From: Chamaelirium japonicum
Lineage: Eukaryota; Streptophyta; Magnoliopsida; Liliales; Melanthiaceae
Reading direction: 5' to 3'
DNA: 64,000 nt
Assembly (NCBI GenBank): GCA_947650365.1
Contig: OX393555.1
Coordinates: 17,657,424 to 17,721,423, forward strand
In this document: positions 61,901 to 64,000 of the stretch, piece by piece
Position numbering within the stretch: position 1 is the first letter of the stretch
How the letters are laid out: each line of letters starts with the position of its first letter
The notes under the pieces: model-generated
The model's database searches: none
What the model was told of the DNA's origin: nothing
The model's input: only the letters and a program-made list of their open reading frames with translations
Position numbers and translations under genes: made by a program

Positions 61901-64000
61901 TAGAGGGTGTTTTAGGAAGGAGTGCTCGATTGTATATGATTCACTTAAAGTTTTCCGGTGGGGGTTCAAAAATAATATATAGTGGTTTTGGCTCTATAAA
62001 TATTTGGACTATAGTAGCAATCCGTAAAATAGAGAGCATATTGCAAGGCTCTTAGAGGGTATTTTAGGGAAGAGTGCTCGATTGTATATAATTTACTCAA
62101 GGTTGTCGAGTGATTGTTCAAAAAAAATATGGAGCAGTTTTGCTTCCCTAAATATAGGAAGTCTAGTAGCAATCGAAAAAATAGAGAGCATATTGCGCGG
62201 CTATTAGATGGTGTTTTTGGTAGGAATGCTCGATTATATATAATTTACTTAGGGTTGTCAGGTGTGGGTTCAAAAAAAATTTGGAGCAGTTTTGGCTCCC
62301 TAAATATAGGAAGTCTAGTAGCAATACCAAAAATATAGAGCATATAGCGAGGCTCTTAGAGGGTGTTTTAGGAAGAAGTTCTCGATTGTATATAATTTAC
62401 TTATGGTTGTCAGGTGGGGGTTTAAAAAAAATATAGAGCGATTTTGGCTCCCTAAATATAGGGAGTCTAGTAGCAATCCCAAAATTAGAGAAGCATGTTA
62501 CGAGGCTCTTAGAGGGTGTTTTAGGAAGGAGTGGTTGATTTATATATAATTTAGTTATGATTTTAAGGTGTATTTGGGAGGCAATAGTGAGGCTCTTAGA
62601 GTGTGTTTTTGAGAGGAATGCTTAGTTGTATATAATTTACACAATGTTGTCGAGTGAGGATTCAAACAAAATCTTGAGCAGTTTTGGTTCCCTAAATATA
62701 GGAAGTCTAGTAGCAATACCAAAAATATAGAGCATATTGCAAGTCTCTTAGTGGGTGTTTTAGGGAGAAGTGCTCGACTATATATAATTCACTTAAGGTT
62801 GTCGGATGAGAGTTCAAAAAAAATATGGAGCGGTTTTGTGTTCCTAAATATAGGGAGTATAGTAGCAATCCCAATAATAGAGAGCATATTACGAGGCTCT
62901 TTGATGGCATTTTAGGGAGGAGTGGTCAATTGTATATAATTTACTTAAGGTTATCGGGTAGGGGTTCCAAAAAAATATAGAGCGGTTTTGGCTCCCTAAA
63001 TATATGGAGTCTAGTAGTAATCCCAAAAATAGAGATCATATTGCAAGGCTATTAGAGGGTGTTTTTGGGAGGAATGTTCGATTGTATATAATTTACGTAA
63101 AGTTGTCGGGTGGGGGTTCAAAAAAAATATGGAGTGATTTTGACTCCCTAAATATAGGGAGTCTAGTAGCAATCCCAAAAATAGAAAGGCATATTGCGAT
63201 GCTCTTAGAGGGTGTCTTAAGGAGGAGTGCTTGATTTATATATAATGTACATATGCTTTTAGGGTGTTTTTGGGAGGCAATGGCGTGGCTTTTAGAGAGT
63301 GTTTTTGGGAGGAATGCTCGATTATATATAATTTATATAAGGTTGAAGGGTGGGGGTTCAAAAAAAATATAGAACTATTTTGGCTTCCTAAATATAGGTA
63401 GTCTAGTAGGAATCCTATAAATAGAGAGCATAATGCGTGGCTCTTAGAGGGTGTTTTAGGGAGGAGTTCTCAATTGGATATAATTTAGTTATAATTATCG
63501 GGTGGGAGCCTTGAGAAATTGGGATCAAATTTGGCTCCTTAAATATATAGAGTCTAGTAGTGATCCCAAAAATAAGAGCCAATGGCGAGGATCTTATAGG
63601 GTATTTTTGATAGAAATGTTTGATTGTATATAATTTACTTAAGGTTGATGGGTGAGGTTTTAAAAAAATATAGAGGGTTTTTGGCTCCCTAAATATAGGG
63701 AGTCTAATAGCAATCCCAGAAATATAGAGTATATTGGTAGGCGCTTAGAGGTTGTTTTAGGGAGGAGTGCTCTATTGTATAAAATTTACTGAAGGTTGTC
63801 GGGTAGGCATTCAAAAAAAATATGGAGCGATTTTGGTTCACTAAATATAGAGAGTATGGTAGCAATTCCAAAAATAGAGAGGCATGTTGTGAGGATCTTA
63901 GAGGGTATTTTTGGGAGGAATGCTCGATTGTATAAAATTTACTTTTGGTTGTTGGGTTGGGGTTTAAAAAAATTATAGAGTGGTTTTGGCTCCCTAAATA
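46931..64000 (+). repeat. satellite array, class B, with junction monomers and HOR
   Basis: The monomer is about 152-153 bp (TTCAAAA anchors at 52454, 52607 and 52759). It has class-specific changes: CGATTGTATATAATTTAC (one T fewer), TTAAGGTTGTCGGG, GGGGGTTCAAAAAAAATATGG, GCGGTTTTGGCTCCC, GTCTAGTAGCAATCCC and GAGAGCATATTGCGAGGC. About 28 truncated units of about 87 bp (GATTTTAGGGTGTTTTTGGG then AGGCAATGGCGAGG) are interspersed. The array continues past the window end. Confidence 0.93.
48581..48700 (+). repeat. class A-like monomer embedded in class B (first of six)
   Basis: TTAGTTATGATTATC, then GTGGGAGC and GAAAT-GGGAGC, then GTAGCGATCCC and ATAAGGAGGCAATGG. Similar monomers start at 50824, 53126, 57604, 61246 and 63485. 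In the copies I checked, each is followed by a GTTGACGGG-type monomer about 160 bases on and then a GTGGGCATTC-type monomer about 310-320 bases on. Confidence 0.75.

Noticed and set aside
12241-64000. Dozens of open frames of 60-169 codons on both strands with recurring peptides such as GSPNIGSLVAIPKIGRH and YNLLMVVGWG
   Set aside because: They are the same satellite monomer read repeatedly. The monomer is close to a multiple of three and poor in stops, so frames stay open for one to three units, drift with indels, and exist on both strands at once.
46931-64000. CRISPR-like array of regular repeats
   Set aside because: There are no unique spacers between conserved short repeats; whole monomers are similar along their length, and the context is a plant genome.
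10437-64000. Calling the array the centromere
   Set aside because: A monomer of about 154 bp with HOR order would suit a centromeric satellite, but I found no convincing CENP-B-box-like match, and knobs or subtelomeres have similar repeats. CENH3 mapping would be decisive.

Overview
This is plant nuclear DNA, almost certainly angiosperm. The only convincing protein gene is an intron-containing TRICHOME BIREFRINGENCE-LIKE (TBL) cell-wall O-acetyltransferase. The rest is typical plant repeat DNA: tiny LTR elements primed by initiator Met-tRNA, a Cassandra LTR carrying 5S rRNA, a copia-type LTR, MITE/foldback elements and TTTAGGG-type telomere-like repeats. The species cannot be named from the sequence.

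Region 1 (1 to about 10,436) is a gene-poor flank packed with short non-autonomous elements. It holds a TRIM on the minus strand (1145-1509), several inverted-repeat elements (2127-2387, 2398-3484, 3805-4524) and then the TBL gene (exon 1 4583-5107, intron 5108-8065, exon 2 8066-8836). The two exons join in phase to give an intact 431-residue protein. The gene is framed by repeats. A 720-bp element with a 9-bp target duplication ends inside its TATA box. Its 2.96-kb intron holds a long inverted repeat, a hairpin MITE and the 3' LTR of a copia-type element. Repetitive GC-rich sequence begins within about 25 bp of the stop codon.

Region 2 (about 10,437 to 64,000, running off the window) is one long head-to-tail satellite array with a monomer of about 150-158 bp, by division roughly 330 monomers. 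It has three parts: a diverged, mostly unordered edge (about 10.4-20.4 kb); a class A domain with a higher-order repeat (HOR) of ordered monomer types recurring every 1.4-2.5 kb (about 20.4-46.9 kb); and a class B domain (about 46.9-64 kb) with a different monomer variant, an extra junction monomer of about 87 bp, and composite repeats near 0.39, 0.69, 2.24 and 3.64 kb. The outer part is broken by six insertions: two solo-LTR-like elements, a TRIM, a 1.06-kb foldback element whose arms are telomere-like repeats, a Cassandra LTR and a MULE-like element. I saw no insertion beyond 32.2 kb. The picture is an edge of a large satellite block (pericentromeric, subtelomeric or knob), older and TE-invaded near the gene and more recently homogenised away from it.

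The many short open frames in the satellite are by-products of its roughly 51-codon period and are not annotated as genes. All repeat structure was read by eye; boundaries marked 'about' may be off by tens of bases.
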